Part shown: piece after piece, positions 33,206 to 40,957 of the stretch | Layout of the letters: every line of letters begins with the position of its first letter | Position numbering within the stretch: position 1 is the first letter of the stretch | NCBI RefSeq assembly: GCF_965224175.1 | Contig: NZ_OZ245041.1 | Location: 4,278,001-4,342,000 of the forward strand | Length of the DNA: 64,000 nucleotides | Origin: Kordia sp965224175 | GTDB taxonomy: Bacteria; Bacteroidota; Bacteroidia; Flavobacteriales; Flavobacteriaceae | Direction: 5' to 3' | The notes under the pieces: generated by a model | What the model was told of the DNA's origin: nothing | The model's input: the letters and a program-made list of their open reading frames with translations, nothing else | Database searches by the model: none | Made by a program: the position numbers and the translations under genes

Positions 33206-33814
33206 CTATTTATTTCGTTTCCGTAGCAATCCAAACATGTGTTCTATACCAATACCTACATACGTTCGTCCTTTATTTATCTGTACCATAGGTGAAAGTG
33301 TGAGACCATAATGTCGTGTAAATGGAAATTCTATTTTAGGACTAATGATAAAGTTTATAGTATTATATTTATAAGTATCCCAAGTATAGTTATCACCAAA
33401 GAAAAGAAAATGATCAGCTCTTTGCCAATTTTCAGGTTGACTAATCGTTGCGAAGCCAACTCCAACTGATATGTTGAGTCGGATGGTGCCTTTTGGATTC
33501 AGTTTGTAAATTCTACCAACCAACAATTGTGTCGTTCGTATATTGTCATAAGGTCCTGCTAAACCTAGCGAAAGCGCTCTTCCAATTCCAACACTAAAAT
33601 CATCGGGTTCAGATGCCGAACTTCGAGCGCGTATAGTTCCTTCTAGTCGAAAAGAATATTTTTCTTGATAAGTATAATTCAATCCAAAATTAGCTCCAAA
33701 GTAATTTCCAAAGTCTAATCCTGTAGTTCCATAAATAGCATGATTTTCTGAGAATTGGGCATGTATTGTATATGTACTCATCAAAAGCGAGAACATCAAT
33801 AGTATTTTTTTCAT
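33206..33814 (-). CDS. small outer-membrane beta-barrel protein
   Basis: 202 aa. Signal peptide MKKILLMFSLLMSTYTIHAQ. The mature part is an alternating strand pattern with many aromatic and Gly residues (YGTTGLDFGNYFGANFGLNY, RLEGTIRARS, TIRLNISVGVGFATISQ, YVGIGIEHMFGLL), as in eight-stranded porin-like or OmpW/OmpA-type barrels. Function not assignable. It is monocistronic and convergent with the lipoprotein pair. Confidence 0.7.
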   Translation of the reverse strand: MKKILLMFSLLMSTYTIHAQFSENHAIYGTTGLDFGNYFGANFGLNYTYQEKYSFRLEGTIRARSSASEPDDFSVGIGRALSLGLAGPYDNIRTTQLLVGRIYKLNPKGTIRLNISVGVGFATISQPENWQRADHFLFFGDNYTWDTYKYNTINFIISPKIEFPFTRHYGLTLSPMVQINKGRTYVGIGIEHMFGLLRKRNK

Positions 33815-33949
33815 AGTAAGTATAATACATTTTTTGACTGTATTTCAGAACGAAATCAATCTTTTTAAAGGTTTAAATTATTTGATAATTTAATGAATGT
33901 AGCTAGGCTAAAGATACTATTTTATTCTAAACGAAACTGATATACATAC

Positions 33950-33986
33950 AAAAAGCCGCTTCCATAGCAATAGAAGCGACTTTTTT
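33950..33986 (-). terminator. terminator after metK
   Basis: GCCGCTTC ... GAAGCGAC inverted repeat between A and T runs. On the minus strand a T run follows the stem, 24 bases after the metK stop codon. Confidence 0.8.
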
Positions 33987-34009
33987 AATATATAACTAAG
34001 CTCAGAATC

Positions 34010-35266
34010 TTACAATCCGAAAGCTGTTTTTACGTTGTCTACGTAATCTAATTTTTCCCAAGTAAATAACTCAACATCCAAGGTTTTGCTTTCACCATAA
34101 GGAGTAACGAATGTTTTAGAAACAACTTCGTTTTTACGTCCCATATGTCCGTAAGCAGCCGTTTCGCTGTACATTGGTGTACGTAATTTTAAACGACTCT
34201 CAATTGCTGCAGGACGCATATCAAATACTTCTTTTACTTTTTCAGCAATTTCTCCATCAGTTAAATTAACTTTTGCAGTTCCGTAAGTATCAACAAAAAT
34301 TCCCATAGGTTCTACAACTCCAATTGCATATGAAACTTGTACTAAAATTTCATCAGCAACTCCAGCAGCTACTAAATTCTTAGCTACGTGACGTGTTGCA
34401 TACGCAGCACTTCTATCTACTTTACTTGGATCTTTTCCAGAAAAAGCTCCACCACCGTGAGCACCTTTTCCTCCGTATGTATCTACAATAATCTTTCTAC
34501 CTGTCAATCCAGTATCTCCGTGTGGTCCACCAATTACAAACTTTCCAGTTGGGTTAATGTGATATTTAATATCATCTCCAAATAATGCTTGAATTTCTGG
34601 CTTCAATTTCGCCTTTACACGTGGAATTAAAATTTCAACGATATCCTTACGAATTTTAGCTAACATCACTTCGTCACTTTCGTCGAAATCATCATGTTGT
34701 GTAGAAATTACAATTGCTTCAACTCTTGAAGGAACATTATCATCATTATACTCAATAGTTACCTGACTTTTCGCATCTGGACGTAAGTAAGTAATCTCTT
34801 TGTTTTCTCTTCGTAAAGCAGCCAATTCAATCAACATTAAATGTGATAAATCTAAGGCTAAAGGCATTAAGTTTTCAGTCTCTTTAGTAGCGTAGCCAAA
34901 CATCATACCTTGATCACCAGCTCCTTGCTCTTCTTTAGTTTCTCTATCAACACCTCTGTTAATGTCTTCAGATTGCTCGTGAATTGCCGATAAAACACCA
35001 CAAGAATTCCCATCAAACATATATTCGCTTTTTGTATAGCCAATTTTATTAACTACTTCTCTAGCAATCTTTTGTACGTCTAAATACGTGTTAGATTTTA
35101 CTTCTCCAGCTAAAATAACTTGCCCTGTTGTTACTAATGTTTCACAAGCTACTTTTGATTCAGGATCGAATGCTAAAAAATTATCAATTAAAGCATCAGA
35201 AATTTGATCTGCTACCTTGTCTGGATGTCCTTCTGAAACCGATTCAGAGGTAAAAAAATATGACAT
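34010..35266 (-). CDS. metK: S-adenosylmethionine synthetase
   Basis: 418 aa cytosolic enzyme making SAM from methionine and ATP. Motifs include SEGHPDKVADQISDALID (~10-27), GAGDQGMMFGYA (~115-126), GPHGDTGLTGRKIIVDTYGG and GGGAFSGKDPSKVDRSAAY with the phosphate-binding loop. Length and order match bacterial MetK. It is transcribed divergently from the metY operon across a 783-base regulatory interval. Its 5' leader carries a SAM-II-type aptamer directly after a good promoter, so it is likely repressed when SAM is plentiful. Confidence 0.97.
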   Translation of the reverse strand: MSYFFTSESVSEGHPDKVADQISDALIDNFLAFDPESKVACETLVTTGQVILAGEVKSNTYLDVQKIAREVVNKIGYTKSEYMFDGNSCGVLSAIHEQSEDINRGVDRETKEEQGAGDQGMMFGYATKETENLMPLALDLSHLMLIELAALRRENKEITYLRPDAKSQVTIEYNDDNVPSRVEAIVISTQHDDFDESDEVMLAKIRKDIVEILIPRVKAKLKPEIQALFGDDIKYHINPTGKFVIGGPHGDTGLTGRKIIVDTYGGKGAHGGGAFSGKDPSKVDRSAAYATRHVAKNLVAAGVADEILVQVSYAIGVVEPMGIFVDTYGTAKVNLTDGEIAEKVKEVFDMRPAAIESRLKLRTPMYSETAAYGHMGRKNEVVSKTFVTPYGESKTLDVELFTWEKLDYVDNVKTAFGL

Positions 35267-35347
35267 AATAAATCTTCTTTTAAAAAATTATAAATGATAA
35301 GAAAAATAAAAAGCGATTGCTTTGTCGGCTAAAGAAGTAGAAAATTA

Positions 35348-35419
35348 CTGCTTTAGCATTTTTTAACGTCTCGACTCATTCAAGACTTGAGGTTGCAATC
35401 AGTTCAAATTTTTCCTCAA
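35348..35419 (-). promoter_or_regulatory. SAM-II-type riboswitch aptamer upstream of metK
   Basis: Read on the minus strand: P1 5' arm TTGAGG (35419-35414), loop AAAAATTTGAACTGATTGCA with the conserved AATTTGA and TTGCA, P1 3' arm CCTCAA (35392-35387), an inserted 7-bp hairpin GTCTTGA/TCGAGAC, then GTTAAAAAATGCTAAAG (conserved TTAAA and GCTAAA). This matches the SAM-II (metA-motif) consensus as I remember it. The 3' GCTAAAG can also pair with CTTTAGC at 35334-35328, and a weak hairpin AAAGC/GCTTT with a T run follows. Either could be the expression platform. Confidence 0.72.
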
Positions 35420-35428
35420 AAACAGGTG

Positions 35429-35458
35429 CAAATGTATAAAAATCTACTTAGATACAAA
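35429..35458 (-). promoter_or_regulatory. metK promoter
   Basis: On the minus strand TTTG (35458-35455), 18 bases, TACATTTG (35436-35429), an exact TAnnTTTG. It places the transcript start only a few bases before the aptamer P1 stem. Confidence 0.65.
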
Positions 35459-35524
35459 CAACAAAAAAGTATAAATTCATATTTCGTTACAAAACTGTTA
35501 AAAATAGATTTTTTTTGAAAAACA

Positions 35525-35557
35525 TTTGGATATTAAATAATTATGACTTTACCTTTG
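35525..35557 (+). promoter_or_regulatory. promoter of the metY operon
   Basis: TTTG at 35525-35528, 21 bases, TACCTTTG at 35550-35557, an exact -7 match. The predicted start is ~35564, about 34 bases before the first Met/Cys leader ORF. Confidence 0.65.
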
Positions 35558-35597
35558 TGCCAAACAAAGACGAAAAATGTTTATTAAAGTTTCAAAT

Positions 35598-35654
35598 ATG
35601 ATGTGTTGTATGATGTGTAGCAGAAATGCCGCAGAGGACAACTATTGTATTTAG
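35598..35654 (+). CDS. leader peptide A, Met/Cys-rich (18 aa), metY operon
   Basis: MMCCMMCSRNAAEDNYCI: four Met and three Cys in the first seven codons, and a fourth Cys next to last. It begins ~34 bases after the predicted transcript start and is followed by an intrinsic terminator at 35687. The codons for RNAAED contain GCAGAGG (35631-35637), which repeats the 3' arm of that terminator and is complementary to its 5' arm CCTCTGC. A ribosome waiting at the Met/Cys codons would leave GCAGAGG free to pair and prevent termination. One that reaches the stop codon would cover or release it and let the terminator form. This is a textbook attenuator layout; function of the peptide itself is not expected. 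Confidence 0.75.
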   Translation: MMCCMMCSRNAAEDNYCI

Positions 35655-35686
35655 CTAACTTTAAAAAAGCATCTATCAATAAATTC

Positions 35687-35714
35687 AAGCCTCTGCAATT
35701 GCAGAGGCTTTTTT
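35687..35714 (+). terminator. attenuator A (intrinsic terminator) of the metY operon
   Basis: AAGCCTCTGC AATT GCAGAGGCTT is a perfect 10-bp stem followed by a T run, 32 bases after the leader A stop and ~335 bases before metY. Its 5' arm can instead pair with GCAGAGG inside leader ORF A. Confidence 0.88.
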
Positions 35715-35793
35715 CATGATTATATTTTAAGTTAATTTTTTTTTCAAAAAACCAATGAATCAAATTTTTCAAATAGCAGAATTTAAAACTACA

Positions 35794-35880
35794 ATGACAA
35801 TGTGTTGTTGTATGATGGCTATGTGCATGATGTGCTGTAGCCAAATTTGCTATTATCGAAAAGTTCCAGATAAATACTAA
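35794..35880 (+). CDS. leader peptide B, extremely Met/Cys-rich (28 aa), metY operon
   Basis: Sequence MTMCCCMMAMCMMCCSQICY followed by YRKVPDKY. Seven Met and seven Cys make up half of all residues, all within the first 19 codons. It is preceded by an A-rich ribosome-binding region (TTTAAAACTACA). It lies 80 bases after attenuator A and is followed by a second strong terminator at 35902. The codons for R-K-V-P contain CGAAAAGTTCC (35857-35867), matching the terminator 3' arm CCAAAAGGACC at 8 of 11 positions, a weaker antiterminator candidate than in leaders A and C. Leaders A and B form two attenuators in series on one transcript. Confidence 0.78.
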   Translation: MTMCCCMMAMCMMCCSQICYYRKVPDKY

Positions 35881-35901
35881 CCCATTTATTAGATTTATGA
35901 A

Positions 35902-35943
35902 AAAGGTCCTTTTGGTAATACGCTTCCAAAAGGACCTTTTTTT
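35902..35943 (+). terminator. attenuator B (intrinsic terminator) of the metY operon
   Basis: AAAGGTCCTTTTGG / CCAAAAGGACCTTT, a perfect 14-bp stem with a 10-base loop and a T run to 35943. It lies ~106 bases before metY, between leader ORF B and the gene, where no other gene ends. Confidence 0.9.
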
Positions 35944-36049
35944 ATTGGTTGAAAAAACAAACAAATCAACAAATTCACAGATAAACAAACTAACAAAAAA
36001 CAGATTAACAAAAAGACAGAAAAAATAATAACACACAAAAATCAAAAAA

Positions 36050-37345
36050 ATGAGTACACAACAATTCGCAACAAAAGCATTACATTCAGGACACGACACT
36101 ACACAAAATGGAGGTACAAGAGCAGTTCCAATTTATCAATCGACAGCATATGTGTTTAACAATTCAGATCATGCATCGAACTTATTTGCCTTAGCAGAAC
36201 CAGGTAATATTTACACAAGAATCAATAACCCGACAAATGATGTTTTAGAACAACGTTTGGCAGCTTTAGAAGGAGGAATTGCAGCTGTAGTTACGGCTTC
36301 AGGAACTTCGGCAATTGCTACAACCTTACTTACGTTGTTAAGAGCGGGCGATCATATTGTAGCTTCCAATAGTTTATATGGAGGAACTTATAATTTATTA
36401 AATGTTACGCTGCCAAGACTCGGAATTACGACTACATTTGTTGATCCAGCAGAAGCAAACAGTTTTACAGATGCAGTACAAGAAAACACAAGAGCTGTTT
36501 TCATTGAATCACTAGGAAATCCAAAATTAGATGTATTAGACATAGAAGCGATTTCTGCACAAGCCAAAGCAAACAAACTTCCACTAATTGTCGACAATAC
36601 AATTGCCACACCATATTTATTGAATCCTATCAAACACGGCGCAAATATTGTCATTCACTCACTCACAAAATATATCAACGGAAACGGAACTGCACTAGGA
36701 GGTGCAATTATAGATGCAGGAACTTTTGACTGGACGAACGGAAAGTTTCCAGAATTTACAGAACCATCTGCAGGATATCATGGATTGGTCTATAGCGAAG
36801 CATTAAAAGAGGCAGCTTTCATTGCAAAAGTACGTATTGAAGGTTTACGCGATTTTGGTTCAGCTCTGAGTCCATTTAATGCTTTTCAAATCATTCAAGG
36901 ATTGGAAACTTTACCAATTCGTATCAAACAACATAGTGAAAATGCCTTAGAATTAGCAAAGTGGTTACAAACACAAGAAGCGGTGGCTTGGGTAAATTAC
37001 CCAGGATTAGAAACAAGTAATTATAAAGATTTAGCTGAAAAATACTTGCCAAAAGGACAAAGCGGAATTGTAACCTTTGGAATAAAAGCAGGTTACGAAG
37101 CGGCAAAACGTATTGCTGACGAAACAAAAGTATTTTCATTGCTAGCTAATATTGGAGATACAAAATCACTCATTATTCATCCAGCAAGTACCACACATCA
37201 ACAGTTAACTACGGAACAACAAGCTTCTACAGGTGTAACACAAGATTTAATTCGCTTATCTGTTGGATTGGAAAATGTAGAAGATTTAAAAACAGATTTA
37301 CAAACAGTATTTGAAAAAATAACCGCGGGAATTCCAGCATCATAA
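36050..37345 (+). CDS. metY: O-acetylhomoserine sulfhydrylase
   Basis: 431 aa PLP enzyme that joins O-acetylhomoserine and sulfide to give homocysteine. Family features: FATKALHSGHDTTQNGGTRA at the N-terminus, YTRINNPTNDVLEQRLAALE, the region GGTYNLLNVTLPRLGI, and the PLP Lys in HSLTKYINGNGTALGG (~205). The C-terminal TTHQQLTTEQQASTGV and IRLSVGLENVEDL match MetY/MetZ enzymes, and length (431) fits MetY. It is first in metY-metX-thrA-metZ and lies behind two Met/Cys leader attenuators, so it is probably expressed when Met/Cys-tRNA charging is low. Confidence 0.93.
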   Translation: MSTQQFATKALHSGHDTTQNGGTRAVPIYQSTAYVFNNSDHASNLFALAEPGNIYTRINNPTNDVLEQRLAALEGGIAAVVTASGTSAIATTLLTLLRAGDHIVASNSLYGGTYNLLNVTLPRLGITTTFVDPAEANSFTDAVQENTRAVFIESLGNPKLDVLDIEAISAQAKANKLPLIVDNTIATPYLLNPIKHGANIVIHSLTKYINGNGTALGGAIIDAGTFDWTNGKFPEFTEPSAGYHGLVYSEALKEAAFIAKVRIEGLRDFGSALSPFNAFQIIQGLETLPIRIKQHSENALELAKWLQTQEAVAWVNYPGLETSNYKDLAEKYLPKGQSGIVTFGIKAGYEAAKRIADETKVFSLLANIGDTKSLIIHPASTTHQQLTTEQQASTGVTQDLIRLSVGLENVEDLKTDLQTVFEKITAGIPAS

Positions 37346-37355
37346 AGCATATATT

Positions 37356-38348
37356 TTGAGACAGAAAATAGCACATATTACCATTTCAGATTTCTTTACA
37401 GAAAGCGGTGCGTATTATCCAAGCCTAAAGTTGAGTTATCAGCTTACAGGTTCGGATAGTGCAGACGTACCAGTTGTATTAGTCAATCATGCATTGACGG
37501 GAAATTCTGAAGTTACAGGAGAAAATGGTTGGTGGAATAAGTTGATTGGCGATGACAAATGCATTGATACAAATCATTTTAAAATTTTAAGTTTTGACAT
37601 TCCAGGGAATGGATTTTCAAAAGAATCAGGATTGATCAAATTCTACAAAGATTTTGTTGCCAGAGATATTGCGAAAATTTTTATCAGAGGTCTAGAGCAG
37701 TTAGAAATCAATAGACTTTTTGCAGCAATTGGTGGATCATTAGGAGGTGGAATTGCTTGGGAAATGGCAGTTTTAGAACCAAATCTGATTCAAAATTTAA
37801 TTCCAATTGCTTCCGATTGGAAATCGACTGATTGGTTAATTGGCAATTGCTTTTTGCAAGAACGCATCCTAGAAAATTCAAAAAATCCAATTGAAGATGC
37901 CCGTATTCATGCCATGTTGTGCTATCGTACACCATTCTCTCTCAAAGTAAAATTTCAAAGGACATACGATAAAGAAAAAGAAATGTTTAACACAGAAAGT
38001 TGGTTGGCTCATCATGGGAAAAAATTGCAACAGCGTTATCAATTATCAGCTTACAAAGTGATGAATCAACTTTTAAAAACGATTGATATTACTAGAGGAC
38101 GAGAATCACTAGAAAAAGTTGCTTCAAAAATTACAGGAAACATTCACATTATCAGTATCAATAGTGACATATTTTTTTCGCCAGACGAAGATATTGAAAC
38201 ATACAGAAGATTAAAACGTGTCAAAACAAACGTGTATCATGATGAAATACAATCCATTCATGGGCACGACGCATTTTTAATAGAATATGGACAATTAAGC
38301 TTGTTACTCAGAAACATATTTCAAGTTCAAAAATCATCTATAAAATAG
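37356..38348 (+). CDS. metX: homoserine O-acetyltransferase-like alpha/beta hydrolase
   Basis: 330 aa. Transfers an acetyl group from acetyl-CoA to homoserine, giving the MetY substrate. Nucleophile elbow AAIGGSLGGG (Ser ~127), general Asp region NSDIFFSPDED, and His in SIHGHDAFL (~305). LVNHALTGN near the N-terminus supplies the oxyanion hole, and FNTESWLAHHGKKLQQRY resembles the MetX lid. The frame starts at TTG 37356, 10 bases after the metY stop; there is no in-frame ATG until deep in the domain. The elbow reads GGSLGGG where most MetX have GGSMGG. Context between metY and thrA supports the assignment. Confidence 0.87.
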   Translation: MRQKIAHITISDFFTESGAYYPSLKLSYQLTGSDSADVPVVLVNHALTGNSEVTGENGWWNKLIGDDKCIDTNHFKILSFDIPGNGFSKESGLIKFYKDFVARDIAKIFIRGLEQLEINRLFAAIGGSLGGGIAWEMAVLEPNLIQNLIPIASDWKSTDWLIGNCFLQERILENSKNPIEDARIHAMLCYRTPFSLKVKFQRTYDKEKEMFNTESWLAHHGKKLQQRYQLSAYKVMNQLLKTIDITRGRESLEKVASKITGNIHIISINSDIFFSPDEDIETYRRLKRVKTNVYHDEIQSIHGHDAFLIEYGQLSLLLRNIFQVQKSSIK

Positions 38349-38372
38349 GACAACACTCAAGAATTTAAGACT

Positions 38373-40775
38373 ATGAAGATTTTAAAATTTGGCGGAAAAT
38401 CACTCGCTAACGGAAAAGGAATCAAAACTACGATTCAAATCATAAAAGAAAAAGCAAAGCAGCAAGAACACATTGCAGTTGTATTATCTGCCCGTGGAAA
38501 TGCTACAGATGAGTTGTTGGAAATGTTAGAGAAAGCAACGCGTAAAGAATCGTATCATGATCAATTAACAGCATTCAAAACATACCAAAGTCAAATAGAT
38601 AGATCTTTGGATTTTTCAGAGGAATTTACAACACTCGAAAATTTGTTTCAAGGAGTTTCTCTATTGGGTGATTATAGTGAAAAAATAAAAGATCAAGTAG
38701 TATCGCAAGGCGAAATTATTTCAGCAAAATTAGTCACTAACTTACTCAAAAAAGAAGGTGTAAATGCTCATTTTACAGATGCTAGAAACTTAATAAAAAC
38801 GGATAACGCTTTTGGAAATGCACGTCCATTAGATGTAATTTCACGTAAAAATGTGATCAATCATTTCAAATCACATAATGGGACAACGGTAAATATTGTA
38901 ACAGGATTTATTGGTTCTAATAAAAATAATGAAACCACTACTTTAGGCAGAAACGGAAGTAATTATACAGCAGCTTTATTAGCTAACTTTTTAGATGCAG
39001 AAGAATTACAAAACTACACACACGTAGACGGAATTTTTACCGCTAATCCAGATCTAGTATCAGATGCAAAAAAAATAGAAGAACTCTCATTTAATGAAGC
39101 GAATGAATTGGCAAACTTTGGAGCAAACATTTTACACGCAAAAACCATTGTGCCGCTCATAGAAAAAAACATTCCGTTACGAATTTTAAATACCTTCAAT
39201 AGTTCAGATGAAGGAACAATCATCACTCAAAAAGTAAAAACAAAAGGAATCAAATCGATTTCAGTATTGGACAACGTAGCATTGGTCAATTTAGAAGGAA
39301 GAGGTTTGTTAGGAAGAGTAGGAGTAGATGCCAGAATCTTCAAAACATTAGGAGAAAATGATGTCAATGTAAGTATCATTTCACAAGGTTCGTCTGAACG
39401 TGGAATTGGATTGGTGATTGATGCCGAAAAAGCTTCTGAAGCCATTATTGCATTGGAGCGCGAATTTGAAAATGATTTCTATACGAAAGATGTGAATAGA
39501 ATCTCAATCATTGACGATGTTGCAGTAATTTCTATTGTAGGACAAGATTTGAGCGAATTTCACAAACCCTACAATGCGTTGATCAAAAACCAAATTGTTC
39601 CAATTCTATTTAACAATACAGTTTCGGGCAAAAATGTGAGTTTGGTGGTAAAAAAATCACAATTACACAAAGCAATCAATGTTATACACGGACAAATCTT
39701 CGGAATTTCTAAAAAAATAAACATTGCAGTCTTTGGAAAAGGATTGGTTGGCGGAACATTATTAGATCAAATTGTACAAAGTAAAAAAGACCTTTTAGAT
39801 AAAAATAACATCAAACTAAATGTATTTGCGGTGGCAGATTCACAACATGTATATCTGGACAAAAATGGTATTGCAGACAATTGGGAAGAAACATTTTCAA
39901 AGGAGAAAGTAGCGTATACTGTACAACAAATCATAGATTACGCAAAAAACAATCATCTAGAAAATTTAATTGCTGTAGACACTACGGCGAGCAAGGAATT
40001 TATTCATAATTATATAAGTTTAGTTAGTAATGGCTTCGATTTGGTTTCGGCAAATAAAATTGCAAATACAGTGGAGTACTCATTTTATGATACGTTGCGA
40101 AAAGAACTGAAAAAGCATCAAAAAAATTATTTGTACGAAACCAATGTTGGAGCTGGTTTACCATTAATTGACACCATAAAATTATTGCACAAATCAGGAG
40201 AAAAAATCAATAAAATCCGAGGTGTATTTTCAGGCTCATTGAGTTATCTGTTCAATACTTTTTCTGTGGAAGATGTAGAATTTAGTACTGTTCTAAAACA
40301 AGCTTCAGAAAAAGGGTATACAGAACCCGATGCGCGTGAAGATTTATCAGGAAATGATGTAGCGCGTAAACTATTGATCCTTGCTAGAGAATTGGAATTG
40401 AAAAAAGAATTCTCAGATATCACAATTCAAAACTTATTGCCAGCACATTTACAGGCAATTAGTTTACCGCAATTCAACAAAAATGTCACAGATTTAGATC
40501 AAACTTACAAACTCATCAAAGCCAATCAGCAAAAAAATCATGTATTGCGTTATGTGGGCGATTTATCTACAGAAACAGGAATCTTGGAAGTAAAACTAAT
40601 TTCTGTGCCAAGCAGTAGCGCATTGGGACAAATAAAAGGTTCCGATTCTATTTTCGAAATCTATACAGAAGCATACAAAGAACAACCTTTGGTAATTCAA
40701 GGAGCTGGTGCTGGAGCAGCTGTAACAGCAAGAGGTGTTTTTGGAGACATCTTACGATTAACAGAGAAATTATAA
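38373..40775 (+). CDS. thrA: bifunctional aspartate kinase / homoserine dehydrogenase
   Basis: 800 aa fusion catalysing the first and third steps from aspartate to homoserine. Aspartate kinase over residues ~1-300 (MKILKFGGKSLANGKG, VTGFIGSNKNNETTTLGRNG). Two ACT-like regulatory repeats over ~305-440 (NVALVNLEGRGLLGRVGVDA, ISIIDDVAVISIVGQDLS). Homoserine dehydrogenase over ~445-800 (NIAVFGKGLVGGTLLDQIV, NVGAGLPLIDTIKLL, GSLSYLFNTF, YTEPDAREDLSGNDVARKL). It feeds homoserine to MetX in the same operon, so this copy is probably the methionine-dedicated one, though threonine feedback through the ACT domains is possible. Confidence 0.95.
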   Translation: MKILKFGGKSLANGKGIKTTIQIIKEKAKQQEHIAVVLSARGNATDELLEMLEKATRKESYHDQLTAFKTYQSQIDRSLDFSEEFTTLENLFQGVSLLGDYSEKIKDQVVSQGEIISAKLVTNLLKKEGVNAHFTDARNLIKTDNAFGNARPLDVISRKNVINHFKSHNGTTVNIVTGFIGSNKNNETTTLGRNGSNYTAALLANFLDAEELQNYTHVDGIFTANPDLVSDAKKIEELSFNEANELANFGANILHAKTIVPLIEKNIPLRILNTFNSSDEGTIITQKVKTKGIKSISVLDNVALVNLEGRGLLGRVGVDARIFKTLGENDVNVSIISQGSSERGIGLVIDAEKASEAIIALEREFENDFYTKDVNRISIIDDVAVISIVGQDLSEFHKPYNALIKNQIVPILFNNTVSGKNVSLVVKKSQLHKAINVIHGQIFGISKKINIAVFGKGLVGGTLLDQIVQSKKDLLDKNNIKLNVFAVADSQHVYLDKNGIADNWEETFSKEKVAYTVQQIIDYAKNNHLENLIAVDTTASKEFIHNYISLVSNGFDLVSANKIANTVEYSFYDTLRKELKKHQKNYLYETNVGAGLPLIDTIKLLHKSGEKINKIRGVFSGSLSYLFNTFSVEDVEFSTVLKQASEKGYTEPDAREDLSGNDVARKLLILARELELKKEFSDITIQNLLPAHLQAISLPQFNKNVTDLDQTYKLIKANQQKNHVLRYVGDLSTETGILEVKLISVPSSSALGQIKGSDSIFEIYTEAYKEQPLVIQGAGAGAAVTARGVFGDILRLTEKL

Positions 40776-40813
40776 ATTATAGATGTTGAATGCTAAATGT
40801 TGAATTTTAAATT

Positions 40814-40839
40814 GTCAATTCGAGCGCAGTCGAGAATAC
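40814..40839. repeat. fragment of the dispersed GAGCGCAGTCGAGA-type intergenic repeat
   Basis: GTCAATTCGAGCGCAGTCGA lies in the 182-base gap between thrA and metZ, which otherwise holds A-rich, low-complexity sequence. A similar word (ACTGAGCGGAGTCGAAGTG) is at 50684. Confidence 0.45.
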
Positions 40840-40957
40840 TTTAAAACAAAGTACATACAAAGAACAAAACACGAAAGACAAATCAACAAATTGACGAATC
40901 AACAAAAAAACAAACAACGAACCACAGCGACTCAACACAAATAACAAAAAGAAAAAA

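Noticed and set aside
35584..36099. Long minus-strand open frame across the metY leader region
   Set aside because: It is antisense to the two Met/Cys leaders and their terminators, is very Phe/Cys/Leu-rich because the plus strand is A-rich there, runs into metY, and has no recognisable domain.
40776..40957. Possible leader peptide (MLNAKC) before metZ
   Set aside because: Only six codons, lies in low-complexity repeat-like sequence, and no terminator hairpin follows.
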